From contig NZ_CP070304.1 in NCBI RefSeq assembly GCF_016917355.1, positions 3,658,001-3,722,000 of the forward strand: a DNA stretch of 64,000 bases, in the 5' to 3' direction. The notes beneath the pieces are model-generated. The model did no database searches, was not told the origin of the DNA, and saw only the letters and a list, made by a program, of their open reading frames with translations. Positions 18,663-28,863 of the stretch are shown here, piece by piece. A program made the translations under genes and the position numbers. The number at the start of each line of letters is the position of its first letter. Position 1 is the first letter of the stretch. This DNA is from Glaciimonas sp. PAMC28666 (GTDB lineage: Bacteria; Pseudomonadota; Gammaproteobacteria; Burkholderiales; Burkholderiaceae_D).

Positions 18663-20429
18663 TTAATTCGAAAATGCGTGCGGCAATCCACGCGGAATGG
18701 CACTCAGCAGGGAACGGGTGTAAGCATTGGTCGGATTGCGATACAACTCGTCTGAGTTTGCCAGCTCCACCACCACGCCCTGATGCATCACCATGACCTG
18801 ATCGGCGATGTATTTTACGACCGCCAGATCATGGGAAATGAAGATGTAGCTCATGCCGAACTCTTCCTGCAAATCTTGTAACAAATTCAGCACTTGTGCT
18901 TGCACAGAGACATCGAGCGCCGAGACCGATTCGTCACAGACCAATACTTCAGGTCTGAGCGTCAGGCAGCGGGCAATTGCAATCCGTTGGCGCTGACCGC
19001 CGGAGAATTCATGCGGATAGCGGTGAAAAGCGGCTGCAGGCATACCCACTTTTTTGAGGAGTTGCAGCGCCATATCAACCCGTTCTGTGTCGTCGCGTCC
19101 GATCTGATGAATCCGCATCGGTTCCAGTAATATCTGGCCGACGGTAAAGCGGGGATTGAGAGAGGCATAGGGGTTTTGAAAAATAATCTGAATCCGTCGC
19201 TTATAGGACATGAATTCTTTGTTGGACATCGCCAATATGTCCTTGCCCTGGAACAGCGCCTGTCCGCTGGTGGCCTGATGCAAGCGCAACAATGTCAGGC
19301 CGACGGTGGTTTTTCCGGATCCCGATTCACCCACCACGCCCAATGTTTTTCCGCGGGCGAGCGTGAAGGAAACATTTTGGACGGCTTTAAATTCCTTGCG
19401 GCCAAACAAACCTTGGCGAGAATAAAAACTTTTTCCCAGATTGCGCACGTCGAGCAGAATCTCTTCTTTGCCGGTCAGACCGCGACTGCGTTGTTTGGCG
19501 GTTAGCTCGGGATGATCGATTTCCGGATTGCCGTTCATGTAATCGCTAATCACCGGCAAACGCCACGGGCGGCTATCCAGCGACGGACGACAGAGCAACA
19601 GCGCCTTGGTGTAGGCATCTTGCGGGTTTTCAAAAATTTGGCGGGTAGTACCTTTTTCCCGTACTTCGCCATTGCGCATGACGATCACTTCGTCGGCAAT
19701 CTCACCCACCAATGCCAGATCATGGGTGATGAACAGGACCGACATTTTGTGCCGTTTACGCAATGCTTCGATCAAATCGATAATCTGCTTTTGAATCGTG
19801 ACGTCCAGCGCTGTGGTTGGCTCGTCGGCGATCAGTAACTTTGGTTCGCACGCGATGGCAATGGCGATCATGACGCGCTGTTGCTGGCCACCCGATAACT
19901 GATTGGGGAAAGCGTCTATCCGGGTTTCGGGTTCCGGGATGCCGACTTCTTTTAGCAAGGCGATAGCACGGGCACGGGCGGCTTTTGCATTCATGCCCAT
20001 GTGTTGCTGCAGCACTTCACCGATTTGAAAGCCTACCGTGAAGACCGGATTGAGCGAGGTCATCGGCTCTTGAAAGATCATTGAGATATCTTTGCCACAC
20101 AGTTGACGGCGTTCCGTCGGTGACAACGTTAGCAAGTCGCGGCCTTCAAACAAGACGCTGCTGGTGGCTGCAATGCTGGCGCTGTCCGACGATAATAATC
20201 CCATCACCGCCAGCGAACTGACCGACTTGCCGCTGCCGGATTCGCCGACCAGAGCAACGGTGGTATCACGCGCAATGTCGAAAGAGATTCCTTTGACTGC
20301 CTCGACGGTATTCTTTTTGTCGGTACGGAAGCTGACGCGCAGATCACGTATTTGTAATAGCGGAGTTTCCACCATGGGTGTTTTCAGTTCGGGTTCGTCG
20401 TTCAAACCGTTCGGATAAAGCATATTCAT
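18663..20429 (-). CDS. Fused double ATPase of a di/oligopeptide ABC importer (DppD-DppF type)
   Basis: 588 aa with two complete ABC domains. The first has Walker A GESGSGKS (62-69), signature LSGGQQQR and Walker B LLIADEPT; the second has [16 protein letters not shown] and VLVCDES. Each ends with the oligopeptide C-terminal extension ([11 protein letters not shown] and [11 protein letters not shown]), the Cys-poor region typical of DppD/OppD-like proteins. A single fused chain, as in GsiA and YejF, replaces two separate ATPases. It powers the two permeases encoded 8 bp upstream. Last gene of the six-gene peptide operon. Confidence 0.95.
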   Translation of the reverse strand: MNMLYPNGLNDEPELKTPMVETPLLQIRDLRVSFRTDKKNTVEAVKGISFDIARDTTVALVGESGSGKSVSSLAVMGLLSSDSASIAATSSVLFEGRDLLTLSPTERRQLCGKDISMIFQEPMTSLNPVFTVGFQIGEVLQQHMGMNAKAARARAIALLKEVGIPEPETRIDAFPNQLSGGQQQRVMIAIAIACEPKLLIADEPTTALDVTIQKQIIDLIEALRKRHKMSVLFITHDLALVGEIADEVIVMRNGEVREKGTTRQIFENPQDAYTKALLLCRPSLDSRPWRLPVISDYMNGNPEIDHPELTAKQRSRGLTGKEEILLDVRNLGKSFYSRQGLFGRKEFKAVQNVSFTLARGKTLGVVGESGSGKTTVGLTLLRLHQATSGQALFQGKDILAMSNKEFMSYKRRIQIIFQNPYASLNPRFTVGQILLEPMRIHQIGRDDTERVDMALQLLKKVGMPAAAFHRYPHEFSGGQRQRIAIARCLTLRPEVLVCDESVSALDVSVQAQVLNLLQDLQEEFGMSYIFISHDLAVVKYIADQVMVMHQGVVVELANSDELYRNPTNAYTRSLLSAIPRGLPHAFSN

Positions 20430-20437
20430 GGCGATTC

Positions 20438-21679
20438 CTATTTTAATTTCGGATCTAGTGCATCACGCAGTGCATCGGTGAACAGCGAAAATGCTGTGAC
20501 CAGAATTGCCATGGCGATACTTGCGGCGGCGAGTTGCCACCACTTGCCAAGAATTAATTCGTTTTGTGCTTCGTTTAACATACTGCCCCACGAGACCACG
20601 CCGACCGGCACGCCAAAGCCAAGGAAGCTGAGAATAACTTCCGATTTGATAAAGCCGACCACCAGAATCGATAGCTGAACCAACGCCACGTGGCTGACGT
20701 TGGGAAATATATGGGAAAACATTTTTCGCCAGTGAGAAGCACCAATGGCGTCTGCCGCCATCACGTATTCACGCGTTTTATGCTTCATGTATTCAGCCCG
20801 AATCAAGCGGAAGGTGCCAGTCCAGCCGGTGAGTCCCAAAATCAGAACAATTGTTAGCACGCCTTTTTGTTGCAGCACTGCCGCCACCGCCAGAATCAGC
20901 AGCAGATACGGCACGGAGGTGAAGATGCTATAGAACCAGTTGAACACATCATCCACCCAACCGCCGAAATAACCGGCGATTGCGGCAAATACGGTGCCCA
21001 GCACAGTTGCCAATAATGCGGCGACCAGTCCGACCACGATGGAGGTTTCAGCGCCTTTAATCGTTTTCTTGATAATGTCACGGCCCCATTTGTCGGCACC
21101 GAACGGCAGTGTGGTTCTGCGGGCAACGGTCGCCTTGGTGCCGTCTTGTGCGAGCTTGGTGCGAATGGCGGTTAGTTCCGATTGCAGCGGATCGGCGATA
21201 CCGTAATCGTTGGCGACGACGGGGGCGGTGGGCGCGAGGGTTTTGTTGGCGCGCAAAGTGCGAATCACATCAGCCAGCGGATCGAGCGGATTGTCGGGCG
21301 GAGGTTCTACGACAGCGCTGGCGTTGTTGGCGCTATCGTTTACGACGTCCGCACCCATAAACGAAGGCGGTGCATAATTGACCGCCACCTCATCGCCCCA
21401 GTCGCTGGCGATTAATCCGGTGCTCGAAAGGATGAGCACCAAAAAATATATGCCGACAACAGTCAGCGACACCATGGCGACCCAGTCAGCCCGCAGGCGA
21501 CGCCAGGCCAGTGCCCACAAACCAGGGGAAGGCTCGGAGGTGAGCAGGATCGGCGCTGGCATAAGGTTGGGCGAAGCTGCAACCTCGGCAGCATCGGTGC
21601 TGGCAACGGCAGGCGCAACCACTGTTGCGGCCCTGACTGCTTCGCTTTTTCTCTTTTTGAAATCCACGATAATAGACAT
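20438..21679 (-). CDS. Peptide ABC transporter permease, DppC type, with long insert
   Basis: 413 aa, longer than the usual 290-300. The N-terminal 55 residues are Ala-rich and cytoplasmic. After the first membrane helix (about 70-90) there is an extra ~95-residue segment (Asn/Pro/Ala-rich, about 95-190) facing the periplasm before LPFGADKWGRDIIKKTIKGA begins the standard core. The EAA coupling loop is EYVMAADAIGASHWRKMFSHIFPN. The five core helices follow normally. Paired with the DppB-type permease 15 bp upstream. The insert may contact the binding protein. Confidence 0.93.
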   Translation of the reverse strand: MSIIVDFKKRKSEAVRAATVVAPAVASTDAAEVAASPNLMPAPILLTSEPSPGLWALAWRRLRADWVAMVSLTVVGIYFLVLILSSTGLIASDWGDEVAVNYAPPSFMGADVVNDSANNASAVVEPPPDNPLDPLADVIRTLRANKTLAPTAPVVANDYGIADPLQSELTAIRTKLAQDGTKATVARRTTLPFGADKWGRDIIKKTIKGAETSIVVGLVAALLATVLGTVFAAIAGYFGGWVDDVFNWFYSIFTSVPYLLLILAVAAVLQQKGVLTIVLILGLTGWTGTFRLIRAEYMKHKTREYVMAADAIGASHWRKMFSHIFPNVSHVALVQLSILVVGFIKSEVILSFLGFGVPVGVVSWGSMLNEAQNELILGKWWQLAAASIAMAILVTAFSLFTDALRDALDPKLK

Positions 21680-21694
21680 AGCGATAGGGCTTTC

Positions 21695-22633
21695 TTACTT
21701 CAGCTGAACGCGTGGATCAACCGCCTGATACATCAGATCGGTCAACAGATTGAACAGCATGGTGGCGGCCGCAACGTAGACCGTGATCGCCTTGATCACA
21801 GGGAAGTCGCTACGCTCGACCGCTAAAATAACCTCTCGCCCAATGCCCGGAATCGAGAAGAAACGCTCAATAAGGAACGCGCCGATCAATAACGCCGGTA
21901 AGTTCGACATCACATTGGTAATGATGGGGATCGCTGCGTTACGCAGAACGTGCACCCACATAATGCGTTTTTCGGTTAAGCCTTTCGCCCGGGCCGTGCG
22001 CACGTAATCCTGATTGATTTCATCGAGCACGAAGGTGCGATACAAGCGCAAGCTGGGGGCGATGCTGACCGCCAGCCCGATCAAAATCGGCAAAGCTGAA
22101 TAGTGGAATAGATTTTCACCGAAGCTGCTACCCCATCCTTGTACTGGAAACATGCCAAGTTTGTAGGCAAACCAATACTGGAAAAGGATGATGTACACCA
22201 AAATGCTGATCGACATACCCACGGTGCAGGCAATCATCACCATGCGATCCGTGATCGAACCGCGTACGAATGCAATCGCCAGGGCCAATGCCACGGCGAT
22301 AAAAGTTTCAAGAATGGTGAGGGGAACCAGCACCGTCAACGATGGCCCAAGCCGCGTCAGGATGACGTGCGAGACCGATTCGCCGGTACTCCAGCTTGCC
22401 CCAAAGTCAAAGGTGACAATCTGTTTAATGAAAATCCATAACTGGACGATGTAGGGCTGATCGATTCCGAGTTGGGCGCGGATATTAGCGATCTGGGCGG
22501 GATTGGACATCTTTCCCGCCAAAATGTAAGCCGGATCGCCACCAACCCAGTTGAACAGGAAAAATACCAGGACGATGACGCCTAGCATCGTTGGTATCAT
22601 TTGCCATAAGCGGCGCAGAATATAAGCGGTCAT
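21695..22633 (-). CDS. Peptide ABC transporter permease, DppB type
   Basis: 312 aa inner-membrane protein. It begins MTAYILRRLWQMIPTMLGV, the typical DppB start, and its EAA loop is DYVRTARAKGLTEKRIMWVHVLRNA. It ends LTDLMYQAVDPRVQLK, the usual family ending. Six membrane helices are expected. The ATG follows AAGGACGCCA. It forms the translocation channel with the DppC-type partner. Confidence 0.95.
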   Translation of the reverse strand: MTAYILRRLWQMIPTMLGVIVLVFFLFNWVGGDPAYILAGKMSNPAQIANIRAQLGIDQPYIVQLWIFIKQIVTFDFGASWSTGESVSHVILTRLGPSLTVLVPLTILETFIAVALALAIAFVRGSITDRMVMIACTVGMSISILVYIILFQYWFAYKLGMFPVQGWGSSFGENLFHYSALPILIGLAVSIAPSLRLYRTFVLDEINQDYVRTARAKGLTEKRIMWVHVLRNAAIPIITNVMSNLPALLIGAFLIERFFSIPGIGREVILAVERSDFPVIKAITVYVAAATMLFNLLTDLMYQAVDPRVQLK

Positions 22634-22641
22634 TGGCGTCC

Positions 22642-24684
22642 TTATTGGAGGCGCTGGCCGGAGATTTCAGCAAAGAACGCCTTGCTGTTCGGTTCGCGGC
22701 CGAGGAAGGTGCGGACCATGCCGGCACCGGATTTTTCACTGCCGTGGGAAAGGATCGTGGCGCGATAGAATTGACCGACTTCCGGGTTCATGAGCTTGCC
22801 GTTATAGCGCGACAGCATATCCAATGCCAATACCTCGGACCACATATAACCGTAATAGCCGGCTGCGTAACCGCCCATCAAATGGCCAAACTGGCCGGGG
22901 AATTCGGTGCCGGTAACATAGCCGAGCGGCGTGGTACCTTCCATTTTTTGCCATATGGCTAACGGCTGTTCAGTGGCCGCCTGATCGTTGTGTATGCGCA
23001 TGTCGTAACTAGCGTAAAGAAGTTGGCGGGCATAACGAATGCCGCGCCCATAATTATGAGCCGCAGTCATTTTCTGCACCAAGGCATCATCGACTGTCGG
23101 GCATGGGGTTTTGCAATAGCTTGACAATAATACCAAGGACTCCTTACGTCGTGCCCATTCTTCGTACATTTGTGACGGTGCTTCGACAAAATCCAGCTCG
23201 ACGCTGGTGCCTGCCTGACTGACATAAGCCGTGTGAGAGAGCACGCCATGTAATACATGGCCAAATTCGTGGACCAACGTTTCCAGTTCGTCGCTATTGA
23301 GGCCGTGGCGGTCAAAATTGGTGACCAAAACTGAGATTGGCGTGCGATGGGCAAGCGTACTCACTCCACGAGTGCCCCATGCGGCTGCGTGGCCATATTT
23401 TCCGGGGCGTGGATACAAGTCCAGATAAATGCCCGCGATACGTGATTTTGTTTTGTTATCGATAACATCGTAGTATTGCACTTCCGGATCCCATACCGGC
23501 ACTTCCATGCGTTTGAACGTGACCCCGTACAATGTGCTTGAGACACCCAGAATCCAGGGCACCGCAGCGTCGGTAGGGAAATAGTTGCGGAGCGCTTCCT
23601 GGTCGAGATCGTAACGAGCGTGTTTTAATTTTTGTTGCCAGTAGTCGAGATCCCACCGTTCAAGGGTGGTTTGTGCGAGTGGGGTGGTTAACGTTTCGGC
23701 CTTAAAGGCGCGCAATTCCGCAATTTCCTTGATTTCCAACTGGGTCACCGCGCCTTGGACTTCGCTCAGAAAGGAATACACGGCTTGTGGTGATTTTGCC
23801 ATACGACGACGTAGTACCAGATCGGCGTAGCTGGGAAGAGCGAACAGACCGGCCATTTCATGGCGCAGATCCATGGCTTGCTTTAGTACATTCAGGTTCG
23901 CAGGCGTGCCATGATTTTCAAACGCCATCTGATAACGTCGGCGGGCTTCGCTGTTATCGGCCGACTCCATGAATGGTTTGTAATCAGGATAATCAAAGCC
24001 TAACTGATAGTTGCCTTGTTCATCTGGCCTGACGCGCGCCATATAAGCCGCTGGCAACCCTTGCATCTCGGCTGGCGTGAACGTGACCTTCTGCGTGTTG
24101 TCGCGAATATTCCGGGCAAATTCCTGACTCAGCGTTTCCAGCTTTTCAAGTATTTCCTTCAGGCGTGCGCGCTTGGCTGGCGGCAGCGAGACCCCGGCAT
24201 CCTCAAAACTATACAAAATATCCTGCCGCAGTTTTTGTTCAATCGGCTCAACAGGTTGGATCGCTTTGAAGCGTGCGTATTGGTGTTCATTTTGCAGCAA
24301 TTCGGTTGAGAACGTGTTCAGCGCGATCAGACAGGCTTCGGTAGCGCTGCGCACTTTGGCATCCGGCGAGACATTATTCAGAATATCAACCGGCCCCTGC
24401 AAATCTTCGATAGCGATTTGCAGCGCGTTCCATTTGGCGAGCACAGTTTTGGTGTCTTTGGCATGCGCCGCGGGTTCTTGATCGGTGGCAGATACTTGCT
24501 GTCGCAAGGCGGTTAAGGTACGGGTACATAAAGGCATGATGTCGTCGGCCTTCAACAACGGAATCAAAGGCCGCTGGGCGGCGGACTGGGGATTGTTTTG
24601 GGCTAGCGCCGGATTCAGCGCCAGCGCAAACAGGGCTGCCGAAACCGGCCAAAAACAGGAGGATGACTTATAGAATGATTTCAT
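22642..24684 (-). CDS. Exported M3-family oligopeptidase (thimet oligopeptidase-like)
   Basis: 680 aa zinc peptidase of the M3 clan. The catalytic motif HEFGH is at residues 472-476, with the downstream Glu in LDFVEAPSQMYEEW as third ligand. An N-terminal signal peptide (residues 1-28, hydrophobic core then ALAQ) predicts export to the periplasm, unlike cytosolic Dcp or OpdA. M3 enzymes cut peptides up to about 20 residues. Being 8 bp upstream of the permease gene, it most likely trims peptides in the periplasm to a size that the ABC importer accepts. The ATG follows GGAAAG. Confidence 0.92.
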   Translation of the reverse strand: MKSFYKSSSCFWPVSAALFALALNPALAQNNPQSAAQRPLIPLLKADDIMPLCTRTLTALRQQVSATDQEPAAHAKDTKTVLAKWNALQIAIEDLQGPVDILNNVSPDAKVRSATEACLIALNTFSTELLQNEHQYARFKAIQPVEPIEQKLRQDILYSFEDAGVSLPPAKRARLKEILEKLETLSQEFARNIRDNTQKVTFTPAEMQGLPAAYMARVRPDEQGNYQLGFDYPDYKPFMESADNSEARRRYQMAFENHGTPANLNVLKQAMDLRHEMAGLFALPSYADLVLRRRMAKSPQAVYSFLSEVQGAVTQLEIKEIAELRAFKAETLTTPLAQTTLERWDLDYWQQKLKHARYDLDQEALRNYFPTDAAVPWILGVSSTLYGVTFKRMEVPVWDPEVQYYDVIDNKTKSRIAGIYLDLYPRPGKYGHAAAWGTRGVSTLAHRTPISVLVTNFDRHGLNSDELETLVHEFGHVLHGVLSHTAYVSQAGTSVELDFVEAPSQMYEEWARRKESLVLLSSYCKTPCPTVDDALVQKMTAAHNYGRGIRYARQLLYASYDMRIHNDQAATEQPLAIWQKMEGTTPLGYVTGTEFPGQFGHLMGGYAAGYYGYMWSEVLALDMLSRYNGKLMNPEVGQFYRATILSHGSEKSGAGMVRTFLGREPNSKAFFAEISGQRLQ

Positions 24685-24751
24685 GCATTACTTTCCAGAG
24701 ATTGGAGATTTACTGCAAAATGTCTGCGGAAATAGCGACAACGAGGGCACA

Positions 24752-26566
24752 TTATTTGCGCTTTTCAATATCAAAATACATCCACTCAATCGGCAATATC
24801 GGATGCTTTTTAAAGCCGATGACGCGTGGTTGTGCCAGCATGTTCCGATAGCGGGCGTAGCCGGGGCGAATTGGCGCATAGACCTCTAAAATGCGCGCCA
24901 TTTTGTGATACAGGACCTCGCGTTCAGGACCGGCAGGCATTCTTTGCGACTCGGCATACAATGTGTCGTATGCAGGAATTTTGGAGCAGCCGTTGTTGTT
25001 CTGGTAGATATTCGGACCATAAAACAATTGCATGAAATTGTCGCCGTCCGGATAGTCCGCGATCCACGGGGCGGTGCGGGTTTGCAGCTGACATTGTTTT
25101 TCGGCCTTCAAAATATCCGGAAACGGCTTTAGGTCGCCGAGCATGTGAATATGAATCAGATCGTAGGTCTTTTTCCACATCTCCGATTGCTGTTGTCCCA
25201 ACGAGTCGGCGCGGGCGGTGTAGCGAATCTGTAATGGCTTGCCGTCGGGCAGCGTGCGCCAACCGTCTCTGCCTAACTTGTAGCCAAATTTATCGAGCAA
25301 TGCATTCGCTGCTTCGGGTTCAAACTGGATACTGCTTTTGTAAGTGGGATCATAGCCGACGACCCCGGGCGGAATCGGATATTCAAGGGGAATTGCTTCG
25401 TCATTCCAGACGATCTTTATTTCTTCACGAACGTTATGCGCCATCGCTATTGCACGACGCAGGGCAATCTTGTCTTTGGTCATGCCACCCAGTACCGGAT
25501 CGCGCATATTCCAGTAGGTATAGCTGATTTCAGGATCGACAATGCGTGATAGCTGGATACCTTTTTTTACCAGATCCGGTTTTAGTTTTCCGTTTAATAA
25601 CGCTTGTGGCGCGAGCGGCCCTTCCAATTGGAAAAGATCAATTTCATCTTTCTGAAAGGCCAGCCAGCGCGATTGATCTTCCACCATCACGCTGATTTCG
25701 ATCCGGCCGATCTGTGGCATATGCTTGCCTTGCATTTGCGCGACGATACGCTGATCATCAGGATCACTGCCCGGCTTAAAGTCCCAGACATAGCCGCGAT
25801 AGTCAGGGTTTGCGGTAAGTACCATGCGTGAGCCTCGCGCCCATTGCGTCAACAGATAGGGGCCGGTTCCCACTGGATTCGCCATGACCTGACCTTGGGC
25901 ATCACGATATTTCTCCACCACCTCGCGTGCCATCGCGCCAGTGGGCTGATGCGCCAGTATCATGCCGAGATTGAAATCAGGCTGTTTAAGATTGATGCGC
26001 AGGGTGTAGCGATCCAGCAGTTCAAGTCCGTGAATATTGGAATCATAATCAAACTGATTGGTCTTTCTGGCAGCGGCGGCCAATTCGTCCAGTCCGATAA
26101 CCTTGCCTTCCAGTAGCCAGGCCTGCGGGGAGCTGAGTTGCGGATCGAGCAGGCGTTTGTAGGAATACACATAGTCAGCCATGGTCAATTCGCGCTTCTT
26201 GCCGTTAAACGCCGGATCGGCAGAAAAATAGATCCCTTTTTTCAAGCGGATGGTATAGGTTTTTCCGTCCGCCGACACCTCGGGCAACGCCTCCGCCGTC
26301 AATGGCACCAGTTTGGCGGGACGTGCCAGATAATCGTAAGTAAAGAGCGGTTCAAATACCGATTGATTCACCACCTGTGAATACAGGTCCCGTGTCATGG
26401 CCGGATCAAAGCCGGTTTCCGCTGCCGGAATCACATAGCGCAGGACTTTTTCCTGGTCCGCCGGAGAGGTTGGGGCTGCGCTGGCCGTGGCTATCGGCAG
26501 GGTACCCATGACGGCGATGCAAAGGGCCGCGATGGCCAACTTTCCGCTTAACGCGTATGAATGCAT
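24752..26566 (-). CDS. Periplasmic peptide-binding protein of ABC importer (SBP family 5), copy 1
   Basis: 604 aa from the ATG at 26566; a longer frame to 26668 lacks a signal peptide at its start and overlaps the upstream gene, so the internal ATG beginning MHSYALSGKLAIAALC is preferred. A signal peptide ends near TASAA. The family-5 pattern is clear in AMTRDLYSQVVNQSVFEPLFTYDYLARP and TIRLKKGIYFSADPAFNGKKRELT. It should capture peptides for the permease pair. It is similar throughout to the next gene upstream, so the two arose by duplication. Confidence 0.93.
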   Translation of the reverse strand: MHSYALSGKLAIAALCIAVMGTLPIATASAAPTSPADQEKVLRYVIPAAETGFDPAMTRDLYSQVVNQSVFEPLFTYDYLARPAKLVPLTAEALPEVSADGKTYTIRLKKGIYFSADPAFNGKKRELTMADYVYSYKRLLDPQLSSPQAWLLEGKVIGLDELAAAARKTNQFDYDSNIHGLELLDRYTLRINLKQPDFNLGMILAHQPTGAMAREVVEKYRDAQGQVMANPVGTGPYLLTQWARGSRMVLTANPDYRGYVWDFKPGSDPDDQRIVAQMQGKHMPQIGRIEISVMVEDQSRWLAFQKDEIDLFQLEGPLAPQALLNGKLKPDLVKKGIQLSRIVDPEISYTYWNMRDPVLGGMTKDKIALRRAIAMAHNVREEIKIVWNDEAIPLEYPIPPGVVGYDPTYKSSIQFEPEAANALLDKFGYKLGRDGWRTLPDGKPLQIRYTARADSLGQQQSEMWKKTYDLIHIHMLGDLKPFPDILKAEKQCQLQTRTAPWIADYPDGDNFMQLFYGPNIYQNNNGCSKIPAYDTLYAESQRMPAGPEREVLYHKMARILEVYAPIRPGYARYRNMLAQPRVIGFKKHPILPIEWMYFDIEKRK

Positions 26567-26630
26567 TATGTTGAGGTCTCCGTGTTGCATAGTTTTTTTG
26601 CCGCTTGATAAAGGATGATAGCTCGTTGGG

Positions 26631-28421
26631 TTAATGTTTTTCGACATCCAGATATTCCCAGTCGGCATGCAAAATAGGGTGCTTTTTAAAGCCCTTTACC
26701 CACGGACGGATGACCCAATTACGAAAGCGCGAGAGGTGTAAAACTTGTGCGGTATCGGCTTCGACCTGTCGCTCCATCAGGTTGTAAAATACCTGCCGTT
26801 GTGGACCGTCCGGCAACGCGCGCGCTTTGCGATAGGCATCGTCGAATGCGGCGGAGGCGTAGCAGCCGAGATTGCCTTGTCCAGCGTTCGGTCCGTAAAA
26901 GCTTTCGAGAAAGTCGGAGCCGTCGGGGATGCTGGCGGTGCCGCCAAGGCCCCACATCATTAACTTGCATTCGGATGCGGCTTTGAGATTGTCAGCGAAG
27001 TTGCTGACCGGGAAATCAGTGCGCAGTCCCACTTCATCCAGAGAGCGCTTCCAGATTTCCATCCGAGCCTGATCTGCGGATGATGCAGAAGAAAAAATCT
27101 TGATGGTCAACGGTTTGCCATCCGGCAAATTGCGATAGCCGTCCGGGCCTTTGTTGTATTTGAAGTAATCGAGTAATTTATTCGCCAGATTAGGATCGTA
27201 CGTGATGCTGCTGCGATAGTTAGGATCGTAACCGGCAACCCCAGGCGGCACTGTCGATTGGGCTTTGGTAGCCTGACCGAAGCGGACCAGGGTGATTTCA
27301 TCATCAAGGTTGTAGGCCATGGCAATCGCCCGGCGTAACGCAATTTTTTCGTTGCTGTAACCACCGACGATGGGGTCTTTGAAGTTGAAGATAGTATGCG
27401 TAATCTCGGCACCGACAAAGCGATACAGCGATACGCCTTGCGCCGTGTACTGCGGTTTAAGCACATCCTTATCTAACGCTTTTTGCACCGAACTTCCAGC
27501 CAGTTCGCCAATGTCGAGTTGACCGCTGTCGAACGCCAGCCAACGTGGTTGTTCTTCTTCGATGATGCTGATTTCAACCCGACCGACCTGCGGCATATGT
27601 TTGCCTTGCATGTCTTTGATCACCTGGGTATCCCATGCATCGCCGGAAGATTTAAAGTTCCAGGTGTAGCCGCGATAGTCGGGATTTGCCTCCAGCACAA
27701 TTTTGCTGCGGGGGACATATTCTTTCAAAAAATAAGCACCGGTACCGACTGGATGCCGACCTGAATCTGCACCGTACTTTTCGATCACTTCTCGGGCTAC
27801 CGCGCCAGTGGTCGAATGCGCCAGCAGATATAAGAAGGTCTGATCAAGAGCGTTTAATTGAATGCGTAACGTGTAGCGATCCGGGGTTTCCAGTCCAGGG
27901 ACCGGGGCATCGTAGTTGAAATGGCCGGATTTTTTGGCTTGCTCGACCAGTGCGTCCAGGCCGACTATTTTTCCTTCGAACGAACTGGCTTGCGGTGAGC
28001 GATTTTTTGGGTCAAGGACGCGCTTGATGGAGTACGCATAATCCTGTGCCGTCAACTCGCGTCGGGCGCCGTTAAAGGCTGGGTCTGGTGTGAAAAAAAT
28101 GCCCTTCTTCAGATGGAAGATGTAGGTTCGTCCATCGTTACTGACTTCTGGCATGGCCTCGACCGTCTTCGGCACCAGTTTGGCCGGACGCGCCAGGTAA
28201 TCATAGGTTAACAGGCTCTCATAGATTGCTTCGCCCACCCAGGTTGAATAAAGACTGTTGTTGGTGCGGACCATATCGAAACCGTCGTCGGCTGCTTCAA
28301 ATGCAACATGTACGACTTTAGACAGGTCTGCTGGATTTGATGCAGCAACTGCTGCATTTGCAACTATCAACATGCAAACAGGTGTAAGCAGTAACCGGGT
28401 GAGTCGTTTAGAAATCTGCAT
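26631..28421 (-). CDS. Periplasmic peptide-binding protein of ABC importer (SBP family 5), copy 2
   Basis: 596 aa from the ATG at 28421, chosen because AGGGAAAGAAAG lies directly upstream. A signal peptide runs MQISKRLTRLLLTPVCMLIV to about AAVAA. The body shares YESLLTYDYLARPAKLVP and FFTPDPAFNGARRELT with copy 1, so both bind similar ligands with different preference. It is the first gene of the operon. A second, distinct binding protein in one importer usually widens the substrate range. Confidence 0.93.
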   Translation of the reverse strand: MQISKRLTRLLLTPVCMLIVANAAVAASNPADLSKVVHVAFEAADDGFDMVRTNNSLYSTWVGEAIYESLLTYDYLARPAKLVPKTVEAMPEVSNDGRTYIFHLKKGIFFTPDPAFNGARRELTAQDYAYSIKRVLDPKNRSPQASSFEGKIVGLDALVEQAKKSGHFNYDAPVPGLETPDRYTLRIQLNALDQTFLYLLAHSTTGAVAREVIEKYGADSGRHPVGTGAYFLKEYVPRSKIVLEANPDYRGYTWNFKSSGDAWDTQVIKDMQGKHMPQVGRVEISIIEEEQPRWLAFDSGQLDIGELAGSSVQKALDKDVLKPQYTAQGVSLYRFVGAEITHTIFNFKDPIVGGYSNEKIALRRAIAMAYNLDDEITLVRFGQATKAQSTVPPGVAGYDPNYRSSITYDPNLANKLLDYFKYNKGPDGYRNLPDGKPLTIKIFSSASSADQARMEIWKRSLDEVGLRTDFPVSNFADNLKAASECKLMMWGLGGTASIPDGSDFLESFYGPNAGQGNLGCYASAAFDDAYRKARALPDGPQRQVFYNLMERQVEADTAQVLHLSRFRNWVIRPWVKGFKKHPILHADWEYLDVEKH

Positions 28422-28863
28422 CTTTCTTTCCCTTTTTTTGGGCATTTTATGACTGCTGTCTGATCGTGTGGCGACGTTAAAAATACTATGTAAACAATAT
28501 CTTAATCACTGTTTATGTGGTGCTTGAAAATGCACAAAAAACTACATTTGTATCGTTGCCATTATGAAAGCATACACCAGATTTTCCCAATATTTTTAGG
28601 TGGCATAAAATTTGCTTTAAGTTGCCTTGTGGAATGTTATCGGTCGTTAAAATGTATGCCAGATTCCAATAAATCGTCTTTCTTTTGTTTTGTGTATTTT
28701 TTTGTATTTTTTGTTAATTCTGGATATGGAAAAATTTTATTTTAATTTTTATTAATGAATAAGAATAATTTTCTTCCAATCGCTCAAAAAGCGATTAATA
28801 AATATTTCAAAATTTACAAAGATTTAATTTCAACTCTAACTATTATCCCCAGGGAGTTTGTTT
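28422..28863. promoter_or_regulatory. AT-rich divergent promoter region between peptide operon and TonB receptor
   Basis: 442 bp, strikingly AT-rich (especially 28500-28840) against moderately GC-rich neighbours. Transcription must start in both directions here. Long T runs at 28680-28750 are compatible with H-NS-like silencing or bent DNA. No palindromic operator stood out. Confidence 0.55.
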
